Shown: positions 33,836 to 43,548, counted from the stretch's first letter. The stretch: 64,000 nucleotides of DNA from Cyanobacteria bacterium OH_CBrB_359 (GCA_023433065.1 JAEZET010000005.1:52759-116758); one strand, 5' to 3'. Notes: generated from the sequence alone by a model not told the origin. Numbers and translations are program-made.

Positions 33836-34894
33836 TTATTCTATCCTTAAAAGAGTTTGAGAATCAAAAAATAAAATATTATTTGTATCAATTTTAAGCA
33901 CAATTTCATGGTCTATCGGCTCTGTTGCCATTACTTTTGCACAACATTTTGAATTGTTGATATTAAAATACACATTTTTTTCACTGCCTAAAAGTTCTGT
34001 GTTTTGAACTTTAGCAGTAAACTCAATATCTCCTTTAGGATTGTTCATATTTTCGGGTCTAATGCCTAAAATAATTTTTTCATGCCCCTTTAATTTTTCC
34101 CTTTGGGATGAATTTAAAGTGAAAAAAGCTTCATTTACTTGAATTTTCTCTTCATTAACATGGGCAGGAATAAAATTCATTCCCGGGGAACCCAAAAAAC
34201 CTCCTACAAATGTGTTTTTAGGATAATTATAAACATTTTCGGGTGTATCCACTTGCTGAATTTTTCCCTGATTAACAACGGCAATCCTATCACCCATAGT
34301 TAAAGCTTCTGTTTGGTCATGTGTAACATAGATGAAAGTTGTTTTTAATTTTTCATGTAGCTTTTTAATTTCAGAGCGCATCTGAACTCTTAACTTTGCA
34401 TCTAAATTAGATAAAGGTTCATCCATTAAAAAAGCTTTTGGTTCTCTGATGATTGCTCTTCCTAGTGCTACTCTTTGCCTTTGGCCGCCTGAAAGTTGCT
34501 TGGGTTTTCTTTCTAATAATTCTTCTAAATCAAGAGTTTTTGCTACCGCTTTTACCTTTGTATTGATTTCTTCTTTTGAACATTTTCTCATTTTTAAAGG
34601 AAAAGCAATATTTTCAAAAACACTCATATGAGGATATAAAGCATAACTTTGAAAAACAAAAGCTACGTCCCTGTCTTTCGGATGAATGTGATTTACCCTT
34701 ATAGAATCTATATAAATTTGACCCTCGGTAATGTCTTCAAGACCCGCTATCATCCTTAATATGGTTGATTTTCCACAACCTGAAGCTCCAACCAAAACCA
34801 AAAATTCTTTATCATAAATTTCCAGGCTTACATCATCAATTACTTTTTTTTTATCGTAAATTTTGGATATTTTACATAAATCGACTTTAGCCAT
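33836..34894 (-). CDS. MalK/UgpC-type ABC transporter ATPase
   Basis: This 352-residue ATPase has Walker A GASGCGKST, the signature LSGGQRQRVALGRAI, Walker B FLMDEPLSNLD, and a C-terminal MOP/TOBE-type domain with ILGIRPENM. Such proteins power uptake of sugars or glycerol-3-phosphate and can serve several permeases. No permease or binding-protein gene is adjacent. Instead its start lies 8 bp inside a histidine-kinase-like gene, a very unusual pairing that hints at coupling of transport and signalling. Confidence 0.9.
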   Translation of the reverse strand: MAKVDLCKISKIYDKKKVIDDVSLEIYDKEFLVLVGASGCGKSTILRMIAGLEDITEGQIYIDSIRVNHIHPKDRDVAFVFQSYALYPHMSVFENIAFPLKMRKCSKEEINTKVKAVAKTLDLEELLERKPKQLSGGQRQRVALGRAIIREPKAFLMDEPLSNLDAKLRVQMRSEIKKLHEKLKTTFIYVTHDQTEALTMGDRIAVVNQGKIQQVDTPENVYNYPKNTFVGGFLGSPGMNFIPAHVNEEKIQVNEAFFTLNSSQREKLKGHEKIILGIRPENMNNPKGDIEFTAKVQNTELLGSEKNVYFNINNSKCCAKVMATEPIDHEIVLKIDTNNILFFDSQTLLRIE

Positions 34895-36023
34895 TCTCTG
34901 AAGCCTTTTCTATGGGAATTAATACTTTATAGGTTGAATTTTTTAGAAGTTCTGACTCAACCCAAATTTCACCCCCGAGTTGGTTTGTAAATTCTTTAGT
35001 TATTGCTAAAATCAGGCTTTTGGTCATATTTTTTTTACTGCTTTTATCTACCTGTGCATAAGGGTTGAAAATATCAGGCATATCTGTCTCATGTATACCG
35101 TTTCCGGTATCAATTACTTCAAGCAGCAAATATTTATCAAGATCTTCTTCTGTTTCAATTGTTATATCTCGTTCATTTAAAAGTTTTTCATCAGGTGTTG
35201 AAAGTTTTAGAGTAATTGAACCCAATTCACAAGATAAAATGGCATTTTCTATTAAATTTCCTACAATTATTTTTATAATATTTTCATCTGTATAGCAAGG
35301 TTTTTTGTTAAAGGATTCGGCATCAATAATTAAATTAAGTCTTTTTTCTTCAATTCCTTGACGATATTCATTTGAAATTGTTGTCACGGTATTTAAGATA
35401 TCAAATGTTTTATAGTTAAAAGCATACATTTTAGCTTCAATCTGGGATAAATTAATTATTTTTTCAATTAAGATTAATAGTTCTGATGAATTTTTATGAA
35501 TAATTTTTAAATATTTTTCTTGCTTTGGATTAATATCTCCACCAAGGCCCTCCAAAATTGCTTGGGAAAAACCAATTATTGAATGCAATGGAGATTTAAT
35601 ATTATTAGCCATTTTTACAAGAAAAATATTTTTATTTCCGTTTATTTCGCTTTCTTGCCTTTGAAATTGGTGCAACAATTCAAAAGATTTTACTTGATTG
35701 GTAACATCTTGTAATGCTAATAAATACTCCTCTTTTTCCGGGATTTTAGATGATTTAATATCAATAAATTTATTTGAATTTAATAATAGTAGTGGTTTTA
35801 TTTCATTATCAGGAGAAATTTCTTCCAAATTAACAATATAATCAACAGAAATGTCAAAATAATCCGTAATTATCTTATTGGCTAAGCTGTTGGATTCTAA
35901 AAGTTGATTTGCATAATCATTGGCATATAAAATTTTACCTTTATCCGAGATAATTATTGTGGGATAAGGGTAAGTCTCAAGTATATTACTGGTTTTGGAG
36001 AAAATTGTTTTAATAATGCTCAT
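34887..36023 (-). CDS. Histidine-kinase-like protein lacking the H-box His
   Basis: This protein of about 378 residues has an N-terminal PAS-like domain (YPTIIISDKGKILYANDYAN), a HisKA-like region and an ATPase-like domain. The H-box reads MANNIKSPLHSI where active kinases have SHELRTPL, so the phospho-acceptor His is Asn. The N-box (NLIENAILSCE) and G1 (LEVIDTGNGI) remain, but the G2 glycine motif is replaced by MTKSLILAI. It is therefore probably a sensor or scaffold that cannot autophosphorylate in the usual way. ATG 36023 is preferred over TTG 36029. It is coupled to the ABC ATPase gene. Confidence 0.8.
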   Translation of the reverse strand: MSIIKTIFSKTSNILETYPYPTIIISDKGKILYANDYANQLLESNSLANKIITDYFDISVDYIVNLEEISPDNEIKPLLLLNSNKFIDIKSSKIPEKEEYLLALQDVTNQVKSFELLHQFQRQESEINGNKNIFLVKMANNIKSPLHSIIGFSQAILEGLGGDINPKQEKYLKIIHKNSSELLILIEKIINLSQIEAKMYAFNYKTFDILNTVTTISNEYRQGIEEKRLNLIIDAESFNKKPCYTDENIIKIIVGNLIENAILSCELGSITLKLSTPDEKLLNERDITIETEEDLDKYLLLEVIDTGNGIHETDMPDIFNPYAQVDKSSKKNMTKSLILAITKEFTNQLGGEIWVESELLKNSTYKVLIPIEKASENG

Positions 36024-36167
36024 TTTCAAATACTACATAAATAAAATTTATTTTAACATACATGCTGTATTATTTACAAATAATTCTATTCTATTGAATT
36101 ACTCTTTTTATTAATTGCTTTTTTTTCATATTTTAATTTAAATTTAAATTAAAATAAGGAGAAATTT

Positions 36168-36545
36168 ATGAAAAAAATATTGAATTTAGTATTGTTATCT
36201 TTTTGTTTTTCAATAATTTATGTTCCTTGTCTTAATCAAACTATTGTAAATGCCCAAATCATACAATATTCCACCGTAAGAGCAAGCCATATTCTTGTTG
36301 ATACAAAAGAAGAAGCAGATGAATTAAAAAGTAGAATTGATAAAGGAGAATCTTTTGAAACACTTGCAAAAAAATATTCAAAATGCCCCTCCGGTCAACA
36401 AGGTGGGGATTTAGGATATTTTGAGAAGGGTCAAATGGTAAAAGAGTTTGAAGATAGTGCTTTTTCTCTTCCCATAGGACAAGTCTCAACCCCCATTAAA
36501 ACAACTTTTGGCTGGCATTTGATTAAAGTCTTTGATAAACACTAA
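36168..36545 (+). CDS. Exported parvulin-type peptidyl-prolyl isomerase
   Basis: This 125-residue protein has a signal peptide (MKKILNLVLLSFCFSII, cleavage likely after VNAQ) and a complete parvulin domain: VRASHILVDTKEEADELK, FETLAKKYSKCPSG, GGDLGYFEKGQMVKEFE and GWHLIKV. It would speed folding of exported proteins. It lacks the N-terminal chaperone part of SurA and PrsA. No lipobox Cys follows the signal. AAGGAG precedes the start. It converges on typA. Confidence 0.92.
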   Translation: MKKILNLVLLSFCFSIIYVPCLNQTIVNAQIIQYSTVRASHILVDTKEEADELKSRIDKGESFETLAKKYSKCPSGQQGGDLGYFEKGQMVKEFEDSAFSLPIGQVSTPIKTTFGWHLIKVFDKH

Positions 36546-36546
36546 A

Positions 36547-38340
36547 TTAATGAAATCTTGCTTTTGTCAGGTCAGCTTTTCTCATTCTGACATTTTCAGG
36601 CGTGACTTCTACCAACTCATCTTCTTCAATGTATTCCAAACAATCTTCCAAAGACATTCTTCTTGGCGACTGAAGGGTAACCATAACATCAGCCGTTGCG
36701 CTTCTCATGTTTGTTAATTTTTTAGTTTTACAAATATTTACAGCCAAATCCTGGGGTTTATTGCTTTCACCAATTATCATACCTCTATAGACTTTTGTTT
36801 TGGGAATAATAAAAAATACCCCTCTGTCTTCAAATTGACTTAATGCGTATGGGATAGCTTCTCCATCCTCATGGGAAATCAAGGATCCACTTCTTTGTTT
36901 TGGAATATCTCCTGCAAAGGGTTTATATTTATAAAAAGTATGGTTCATAATTCCTTCGCCTCTGGTCATTCTTATAAATTCACTTCGAAAACCAATCAGT
37001 CCTCTTGCGGGAATGAGAAAATTCATTGCTGTTCTTGTTTCAGAAACATTCATTGACTGCATTTCACCTTTACGCCCCGCTAATTTTTCAATACAGACAC
37101 CTGCAAACTCCTCTGGAACATCAATTAATAAGTTTTCATAAGGTTCAAATAGTTCTTTATTTATTGTTTTAAAAATAACTCTTGGTTTTGATACTTGAAA
37201 CTCATAACCTTCTCGCCTCATGGTTTCAATTAAAATACCAAGATGCAATTCTCCCCTGCCGCTTACTCTGAAAATATCAGTATTTTCAGTATCTTCAACT
37301 CTTAAACTTACATTTTTTTCAAGTTCGTCATACAATCTTTTTTTTAATTGCCTACTTGTAACAAATTTCCCTTCCTGACCCGCAAAGGGGCTGTTGTTAA
37401 CAGAAAAATTCATTTGTAATGTAGGTTCGTCTATTGTAATTAAGGGAAGAGCCTTTGGATTTTCAAAGCAGGCAATCGTTTCCCCTATTTGGATATCCGG
37501 GAATCCTGCAATACCAACGATATCTCCCGCAAAAGCTTCTTTTATTTCAACCCTTCCAAGATCTTTGAACCCAAATAGTTTTACAATCTTTCCTCTTTGA
37601 ATAGAGCCTTCTCTTGTTATTAAACTAACTTGCTGCTGAGAAGAAATTGAGCCGTTGACAAGTCTTCCTATTGCAATTCTTCCTACATATTCATTGTAAT
37701 CAAGAGTTGTCACATGAAACTGTAAATCCTTTGTTACATCAGCAACCGGAGGTTTAATATTCTGAATAATACAATCTAATAAAGGTTTTATATTGTCAGA
37801 CTCGTCTTCCAGCTCAGTTTTAGCAAAACCCATTAAGCTGCTTGCGTAAACACAAGGAAAATCCAACAAATACTCATTTTCGGTTAATTCTGTAAACAAA
37901 TCAAAAACTTCATCTAATGCTATATGGGGCTCCGCACCTTTTCTGTCTATTTTATTTATTACAACAATTATCCTTATACCAAGCTCTAAAGCTTTAGATA
38001 AAACAAACCTTGTTTGAGGCATCGGACCTTCAGCAGCGTCAACAATTAAAAGAGCACCGTCAACCATTCCCAATACTCTTTCTACTTCTCCACCAAAATC
38101 AGCGTGCCCCGGAGTGTCAACAACATTTATTTTATATCCGTTGTAATTTATTGATATATTTTTAGACAAAATTGTAATTCCTCTTTCTTTTTCAAGGTCA
38201 TTACTGTCTAAAATTCGTTCTTGAATTTGCTGATTGCTTCTAAAAGCTCCACAATATTTAAGCATACAATCAACCAATGTTGTTTTACCATGGTCGACAT
38301 GGGCTATAATTGCTATATTTCTTATTTTATTATTATCCAT
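36547..38340 (-). CDS. typA: Ribosome-associated GTPase TypA/BipA
   Basis: This 597-residue translational GTPase has AHVDHGKTTLVD, RGITILSKN, VDTPGHADFGGEVER, VINKIDRKGAEP, and the BipA-type C-terminal region (ARGLIGFRSEF, TRGEGIMNHTFYKY). It acts in ribosome assembly and stress adaptation. Length is normal. It is transcribed alone or after pgk, from which it is separated by a terminator. Confidence 0.97.
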   Translation of the reverse strand: MDNNKIRNIAIIAHVDHGKTTLVDCMLKYCGAFRSNQQIQERILDSNDLEKERGITILSKNISINYNGYKINVVDTPGHADFGGEVERVLGMVDGALLIVDAAEGPMPQTRFVLSKALELGIRIIVVINKIDRKGAEPHIALDEVFDLFTELTENEYLLDFPCVYASSLMGFAKTELEDESDNIKPLLDCIIQNIKPPVADVTKDLQFHVTTLDYNEYVGRIAIGRLVNGSISSQQQVSLITREGSIQRGKIVKLFGFKDLGRVEIKEAFAGDIVGIAGFPDIQIGETIACFENPKALPLITIDEPTLQMNFSVNNSPFAGQEGKFVTSRQLKKRLYDELEKNVSLRVEDTENTDIFRVSGRGELHLGILIETMRREGYEFQVSKPRVIFKTINKELFEPYENLLIDVPEEFAGVCIEKLAGRKGEMQSMNVSETRTAMNFLIPARGLIGFRSEFIRMTRGEGIMNHTFYKYKPFAGDIPKQRSGSLISHEDGEAIPYALSQFEDRGVFFIIPKTKVYRGMIIGESNKPQDLAVNICKTKKLTNMRSATADVMVTLQSPRRMSLEDCLEYIEEDELVEVTPENVRMRKADLTKARFH

Positions 38341-38406
38341 TATTAATGTTCCTTTAATAATATATTATTACAAATATTTCAGGAACAAAATATATTTTAT
38401 AAAAGA

Positions 38407-38435
38407 AAAACGGCTAAAGATACGTCAGCCGTTTT
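38407..38435 (-). terminator. Terminator after pgk
   Basis: AAAACGGCT and AGCCGTTTT form a 9-bp stem with an 11-nt loop, 24 bp after the pgk stop. The flanking A and T runs allow action in both directions, and on the minus strand it ends the dnaN-thrB-pgk transcript. Confidence 0.8.
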
Positions 38436-38458
38436 CTAATCTTTTTTATTGAGAAATA

Positions 38459-39658
38459 TTAATCATCTAAAGCTGCAACTCCGGGAAGGATTTTACCTTC
38501 AATAAATTCTAGAGAAGCACCGCCGCCCGTTGATACATGGGTAAAATCTTCTGCTTTGCAGAATTTTTTAGCGGCAGAAACAGAATCACCGCCACCAATA
38601 ACTGATACCGCACCATTTTTAGTAGCTTCTACAATTGCTTTTAAAACAGTTTTTGTTCCTTCGGCAAAAGCGGGATTTTCAAACGCACCTACAGGACCAT
38701 TCATAAGAATTGTTTTTGAATTTTTAAGAACTTCTGAAAATATTTTCTGAGTTTCTGGACCTGCATCAACCCCTTCCCAACCATCAGGGATTTCATAAAC
38801 ATCTACTATTTTATTATTGCCGTTACCTGAAAAATCATCTGTTACCAAAACATCTGTTGCCATTACTAATTTAACACCTTTTTCAGCAGCTTTTTTCTCA
38901 ATCGCTTTTGCTACATCCAATTGGTCGTCCTCACAAATAGAATTGCCTATTTTCCCGCCATTTGCCTTAACGAAAGTATAGGCCATACCTCCACCAATTA
39001 TTAAATTGTCAACTTTATCAATAAGATTTTCTAAAACTCCTATTTTAGAAGAAACTTTTGCCCCACCAACAACGGCGGTAAATGGTCTTTCGGGTTTATC
39101 AAGCGCTTGAGACAAACATCTTAGTTCTTTTTCCATTAATAATCCGGAAACAGCCGGTTTTAATATTTTTGCAAGTTTAGCTGTTGAAGTATGATTCCTG
39201 TGAGCTGCACCAAATGCATCGTTCACATAAAAATCACCCAATTTTGCAAGCTCTTTTGCAAATGTCATATCATCATCTTTTGCTTCTTCGGCCTTATAAT
39301 AACGTATATTTTCAAGTAGAGCTACCTGCCCGTCTTTTAAAGCTTCTAATTCTTTATCAGCACCTTCTCCTATGGGGCTTGAAACAAATAATACATCTTC
39401 TCCTAAAACTTTTGACAAGTGTTTAGCAACAGGAGCAAGTGTAAACTCGGGATTTACTTCACCTTTTGGTCTTCCAAGGTGTGCCATTAATATAATTTTT
39501 GCGCCTTTATCTTTTAAATATTGAACCGTTGGGATTATTGCTTTTATTCTTGTATCATCGGTTACGTTTTTATCTGCGTCTAAAGGTACATTTATATCAA
39601 CTCTGACTAATGCTCTTTTTCCTTTAATATCACCTAAATCTTTAACTGATTTTTTCAT
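38459..39658 (-). CDS. pgk: Phosphoglycerate kinase
   Basis: This 399-residue glycolytic enzyme makes ATP from 1,3-bisphosphoglycerate. RALVRVDINVPLD, LMAHLGRPKGE, NDAFGAAHRNHTS, VVGGAKVSSKIGVLENL and the end STGGGASLEF are diagnostic. AGGAG lies before the start. It follows thrB by 20 bp on the same strand. Confidence 0.98.
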   Translation of the reverse strand: MKKSVKDLGDIKGKRALVRVDINVPLDADKNVTDDTRIKAIIPTVQYLKDKGAKIILMAHLGRPKGEVNPEFTLAPVAKHLSKVLGEDVLFVSSPIGEGADKELEALKDGQVALLENIRYYKAEEAKDDDMTFAKELAKLGDFYVNDAFGAAHRNHTSTAKLAKILKPAVSGLLMEKELRCLSQALDKPERPFTAVVGGAKVSSKIGVLENLIDKVDNLIIGGGMAYTFVKANGGKIGNSICEDDQLDVAKAIEKKAAEKGVKLVMATDVLVTDDFSGNGNNKIVDVYEIPDGWEGVDAGPETQKIFSEVLKNSKTILMNGPVGAFENPAFAEGTKTVLKAIVEATKNGAVSVIGGGDSVSAAKKFCKAEDFTHVSTGGGASLEFIEGKILPGVAALDD

Positions 39659-39678
39659 TTTAATCTCCTAATATTAAT

Positions 39679-40605
39679 TTATATAATTACTGCGCCTTGT
39701 TCTTCAATTTCAAGAGTTTTTATTTCGCTTCTTACATTTAAGTCAAACCATGTTTGAGAAACAATTTCTTTAATCCTGTCTAATCCGTTTCCTTCAGAAA
39801 TAACAACTATAGCAGGACCAGCCCCGCTTAAAACACATCCTAAAACATTTTCTTCGTGTTTTAATTTTTCAATAATTTCTTTTAGTCCTGGTACTAATTT
39901 CATTCTGTATGGTTGATGAATTTTGTCTTTTAATGCTAATTTCATTAATTCTGAATCTTTTGTGTGAACCGCTTCTACAAGCATTGCGCAACGTCTTGAA
40001 TTATATGCGGCATCTTTTAAACTAATCTTATCGGGTAAAACAGATCTTGAAATTTCCGTTGCAAGTTCATAATCGGGTATACAAACTGTTATTTTCCATT
40101 CTTTCGGCCATGGTAATTTTCTATAAACAATACTTCCGTCATCTTCCAGTGATGAAAGTACGAATCCTCCTAAGATACAAGGTGCTATATTATCAGGATG
40201 TCCTTCCGTTTCTGTAGCAATAGATAATAAAGCGGCTTCGTCCGCGGGTCTTCCTAAAAGTTCATTAGCCGCAATTAAACCGCCAACAATAACTGAAGCA
40301 CTACTTCCTAAACCTTTTGCAATAGGAATTTTAGTTTTTATTGATATTTTTAATTCGCTTGCTGTCTGTCCGATTGAATTATATAAAAGATCAACTGCTT
40401 TATAAACAATGTTGTTTTCATCTGTAGGAATAGATAATGTTTCAAACTCGTCTTCTTCATCAATTATATTTATTTCAATCCCTGTTCCGGGCATAATGGT
40501 TTCTTCGATTGTAATTTCATTATAAATAGGAAGAGCTAGTCCCAAACAATCAAAACCAGGCCCTAAATTAGCTGTAGTGGCAGGTGCTTTAACTGTTATT
40601 TTCAT
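39679..40605 (-). CDS. thrB: Homoserine kinase
   Basis: This 308-residue GHMP kinase phosphorylates homoserine in threonine synthesis. It has APATTANLGPGFDCLGLAL, PIAKGLGSSASVIVGGL and VLSGAGPAIVVIS, the three GHMP motifs in their homoserine kinase form. It lies 12 bp after dnaN and 20 bp before pgk. No other threonine genes are present. Confidence 0.95.
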   Translation of the reverse strand: MKITVKAPATTANLGPGFDCLGLALPIYNEITIEETIMPGTGIEINIIDEEDEFETLSIPTDENNIVYKAVDLLYNSIGQTASELKISIKTKIPIAKGLGSSASVIVGGLIAANELLGRPADEAALLSIATETEGHPDNIAPCILGGFVLSSLEDDGSIVYRKLPWPKEWKITVCIPDYELATEISRSVLPDKISLKDAAYNSRRCAMLVEAVHTKDSELMKLALKDKIHQPYRMKLVPGLKEIIEKLKHEENVLGCVLSGAGPAIVVISEGNGLDRIKEIVSQTWFDLNVRSEIKTLEIEEQGAVII

Positions 40606-40617
40606 TTTTTAACCTTA

Positions 40618-41736
40618 TTATCTTATCTGAATCGGCATTATTAAACATAAATAATCTTCTTTGTTGTCGGGTCTAAATATAGTTGCTGAAAGACTGCCTC
40701 CCAGACCAATTTTTACATTTTTGCTTTCCATTATTTTAATTGAATCTAGTATATATTTATAATTAAAAGCTATTGTTAATTCTTCATCTTCAAATTTTGC
40801 ATCAATTAAATCTTCACAAGTTCCTGAATCGGGTGTTTCTGCGGTTAAAAGAAGTTTACTGTCATTAAATATGAATTTTACTATACTAGTTCTCTCATTA
40901 ACCATACAAGAGACTCTTTCAAGAGAATTAATCAAATCTTCTCTGTTTACAATAGCCTCTTTACCTGTTGATTGAGGTATAAGCTGATTATATGGAGGAT
41001 ATTCTCCTTCTAATAACCTTGAAATTAATAGAAAGCTTTTTGTTTTTATAATAATTTTTGAATTATCAATTATTAGACTTACTTTTTCTTCAGAGACTAA
41101 AGAATTAATTCTTAAAAACTCCTGAAGAGTTTTTGCTGGAATAACAATCTTTGCGGTTTTGGAATCTTTATTTTTTATTTCTTCAATAATTCTTGTTAAT
41201 CTATTACCGTCAGTGGCTGCCATTTCAAGTTTTTCTTTTAAAATATGACAAAAAACGCCACTAATAATATTTCTGTTTTCATAGCTTGCAGTAGAATAAA
41301 CAGTATGCTTTATAGATTTTATAAAAGGATTCATTTCCACTTCTATTGAATCTTTTGTTGATACTTCAGATTCATTAATGATGCAAGGAAATTCATCTGC
41401 GCTTATCCCTATTATTTCAAACTTTGAAAATCCGCATGTTATTGTCATTACATTTGTATCTGAATTTAAAGAAAATTCTATCGGTTTATCCGGCAATTTT
41501 GATACAATTTCAAATATTTTTTTAGCGGGAAGAGTAATTTTTCCTTCTTTTTTTATTGCTGCTGTAGTATTTGTTATTATAGAAATATCTAAATCCGTTG
41601 AAGTTAATTTTAGAGTATTTCCTTCTGTTTCAAATAAAATATTTGCTAAAACAGGTTGTATTCCTCTTTGTACAGTTATTTTTTCAACAATTTTCAGTTT
41701 ATTTAACAAAGATTCTTTATCTATGGTAAAAAGCAT
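40618..41736 (-). CDS. dnaN: DNA polymerase III beta sliding clamp
   Basis: This 372-residue clamp has three repeated domains. LTSTDLDISIIT, ATDGNRLTRI and the end EDYLCLIMPIQIR are typical. The start is ATG 41736 with AGAGGAA upstream rather than the earlier in-frame codon at 41751. dnaA is not adjacent in the window. The AT-rich gap upstream with DnaA-box-like sequences makes this a possible origin-proximal gene. Confidence 0.97.
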   Translation of the reverse strand: MLFTIDKESLLNKLKIVEKITVQRGIQPVLANILFETEGNTLKLTSTDLDISIITNTTAAIKKEGKITLPAKKIFEIVSKLPDKPIEFSLNSDTNVMTITCGFSKFEIIGISADEFPCIINESEVSTKDSIEVEMNPFIKSIKHTVYSTASYENRNIISGVFCHILKEKLEMAATDGNRLTRIIEEIKNKDSKTAKIVIPAKTLQEFLRINSLVSEEKVSLIIDNSKIIIKTKSFLLISRLLEGEYPPYNQLIPQSTGKEAIVNREDLINSLERVSCMVNERTSIVKFIFNDSKLLLTAETPDSGTCEDLIDAKFEDEELTIAFNYKYILDSIKIMESKNVKIGLGGSLSATIFRPDNKEDYLCLIMPIQIR

Positions 41737-41751
41737 TTTTTCCTCTATCAC

Positions 41752-42100
41752 TTATATATATTACTTATTATAAACTAAACACATAAATCTCAAAATTTTT
41801 AAAGAAAGTTAAATAATTAATTATATTTATTTTTATATTATTTATAATTTAAATAGTTATATAAAAAATAATAATAGTAATAAAGCCATAAAAAACCTGT
41901 TTAAAACTAACTTAAAATAAACAATAGTCCAAAAAAACAATTGTAAAAAACCTGTTTAAAATTATTTTATTTATTTAATAACTATAAATAATTTATTAAT
42001 AATTCAATATTAAAAAAATTAAAACTGAAAACATTAACCTTATCTACAGGTTATCTACAACTTGTTGTTTTATAACTCTTTTAATTTTTGTTACAAAAAA
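41752..42100. other. Candidate replication origin region
   Basis: No gene is present. Two DnaA-box-like nonamers TTATCTACA lie at 42040-42048 and 42051-42059, 11 bp apart in the same orientation (one mismatch to TTATCCACA). A long tract of nearly pure A and T (41790-42030) could unwind. The 18-mer TAAAAAACCTGTTTAAAA occurs at 41889-41906 and 41944-41961. The gap separates dnaN from a convergent-terminated gene. In several cyanobacteria the origin lies beside dnaN. Only two boxes are seen, so this is tentative. Confidence 0.42.
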
Positions 42101-42101
42101 G

Positions 42102-42115
42102 GCATGGAAACATGC
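42102..42115 (-). terminator. Short hairpin terminator
   Basis: GCATG and CATGC pair around a 4-nt loop. On the minus strand the stem is followed by CTTTTTTG, 14 bp after the stop of the 99-residue protein gene. This would stop transcription before the candidate origin. Confidence 0.6.
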
Positions 42116-42128
42116 TCTATAAAATAGT

Positions 42129-42428
42129 TTATGGTTCATTAAAATCACTTGCTTTTTTGTCATGGATCCATCTTGCAATTTTTTGATGTTCAAAACTCAA
42201 TGAAAAATTATATAATGCGTTTAATAATTTTCTTCCGCTTTCATCTTTTGCAACAATAAGAGTATCATTATATTTATTTTTTGCTATATATAATTCTGTC
42301 TGAATAATTTTGTCAATATTTGTTGATGCAGGAGTCAGTATTTTTTGTTTTATCCATTCATTTAATAAAAGAATAGATGATTTATCCAGATTAGATTGTA
42401 AATATTGTGAAAATTCTTTTAATATCAT
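42129..42428 (-). CDS. Hypothetical 99-residue protein
   Basis: This small protein starts MILKEFSQYLQSNLDKSS and contains IIQTELYIAKNKYNDTLIVA and FEHQKIARWIHDKK. It looks helical. No family is recognised. A hairpin terminator follows. It lies between the candidate origin and a divergent glycosyltransferase gene. Codon use and base composition match the neighbours. Confidence 0.6.
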   Translation of the reverse strand: MILKEFSQYLQSNLDKSSILLLNEWIKQKILTPASTNIDKIIQTELYIAKNKYNDTLIVAKDESGRKLLNALYNFSLSFEHQKIARWIHDKKASDFNEP

Positions 42429-42474
42429 TTTATAGATTATACTATATTTAGTAAGGTATTAAAAAGGTAAATTA

Positions 42475-43548
42475 ATGAATCCTAAAGTGTCAGTGATTAT
42501 TCCTGTTTATAATGTGGAAAAATATTTAAGACAAGCTCTTGATAGTGTTGTTAATCAAACATTTGAAAATATAGAGATAATTTGTATAGACAACAAATCT
42601 CAAGATAATACCTTGAGTATTTTAAGGGAATATTCAGATAAAGACAAAAGATTTAAAATAATTGAAAATAATGAAAATATAAAACAAGGACTAGCCAGAA
42701 ATCTTGGTGTAAATATTGCTAAAGGTGAATATATAGCTTTTCTTGATGGTGATGATTGGTATGAAAAGACCTTTGTTGAAAAAATGTATTCAAAAGCCGT
42801 AGGAACAGACTCTGATATAGTTATATGCTGCTGGGAACCTTTTGATAACAATACAAATAAGATTATAAAAAACCATGTTTATTCAAAACTTAAACAAATT
42901 CCCGAAGAATATGATAATAAAGTATTTAATTGGAGAGATATAAAAGACAGTATTTTTTGGCAAAGCTCAGTTCCTTGGGATAAAATGTATAAAAGAAGCT
43001 TTTTAATTGAAAAAGATGTTAAATTCCCAGGAGAAATATTTTTTGAAGACAATGTTTTTGTCTATGATGCCTTTTTTAAATCCGAAAAAATATCAATATT
43101 AAGAGAAAATCTGATTTTTTATAGAAGCAACAGAAAAGATGCTGTTACAAACAGAAAAGATAAAACTTTTTTTGATTACCTTACCATATTTAATTTAATT
43201 GAAGATAATTTAAAAAAAGAAAGCTTGTACGAAGAAATGAAATACAAGTTTTTAGATTATAAAATAATAACTCTCTATTGGTGGTACAACAGAGTTCATT
43301 TTGTTTATAAGAAAGAATTTTTTAATAAAATAAAAGCAGATTTTAAAAAAATTGAAATTAAAGAAGATGATAAAAAGTTTATTAGAAACCGAACTTTATT
43401 TTTATTAGACAGATTTATAAAAATACCGTTTTTTATTTATATGTTTATTTTTTATTTTGATAAAATATTCAGAGTTGAAAAAGGTTCCGAGTACAATGTT
43501 GTTGTATATTTTGCCACCTTTGAAAAATGGTATAAAAAAAATAATTAA
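42475..43548 (+). CDS. Family 2 glycosyltransferase
   Basis: This 357-residue enzyme has a complete GT-A domain: VSVIIPVYNVEKYLRQALDS, VNQTFENIEIICIDN, GLARNLGVNIAKGEYIAFLD and GDDWYE, where the Asp pair binds metal. A second part of about 150 residues has WQSSVPWDKMYKRSF and aromatic-rich segments seen in capsule and exopolysaccharide transferases. It probably adds a sugar to a surface glycan. A similar gene starts at 63882. Its end overlaps comF by 4 bp, convergently. Confidence 0.9.
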   Translation: MNPKVSVIIPVYNVEKYLRQALDSVVNQTFENIEIICIDNKSQDNTLSILREYSDKDKRFKIIENNENIKQGLARNLGVNIAKGEYIAFLDGDDWYEKTFVEKMYSKAVGTDSDIVICCWEPFDNNTNKIIKNHVYSKLKQIPEEYDNKVFNWRDIKDSIFWQSSVPWDKMYKRSFLIEKDVKFPGEIFFEDNVFVYDAFFKSEKISILRENLIFYRSNRKDAVTNRKDKTFFDYLTIFNLIEDNLKKESLYEEMKYKFLDYKIITLYWWYNRVHFVYKKEFFNKIKADFKKIEIKEDDKKFIRNRTLFLLDRFIKIPFFIYMFIFYFDKIFRVEKGSEYNVVVYFATFEKWYKKNN

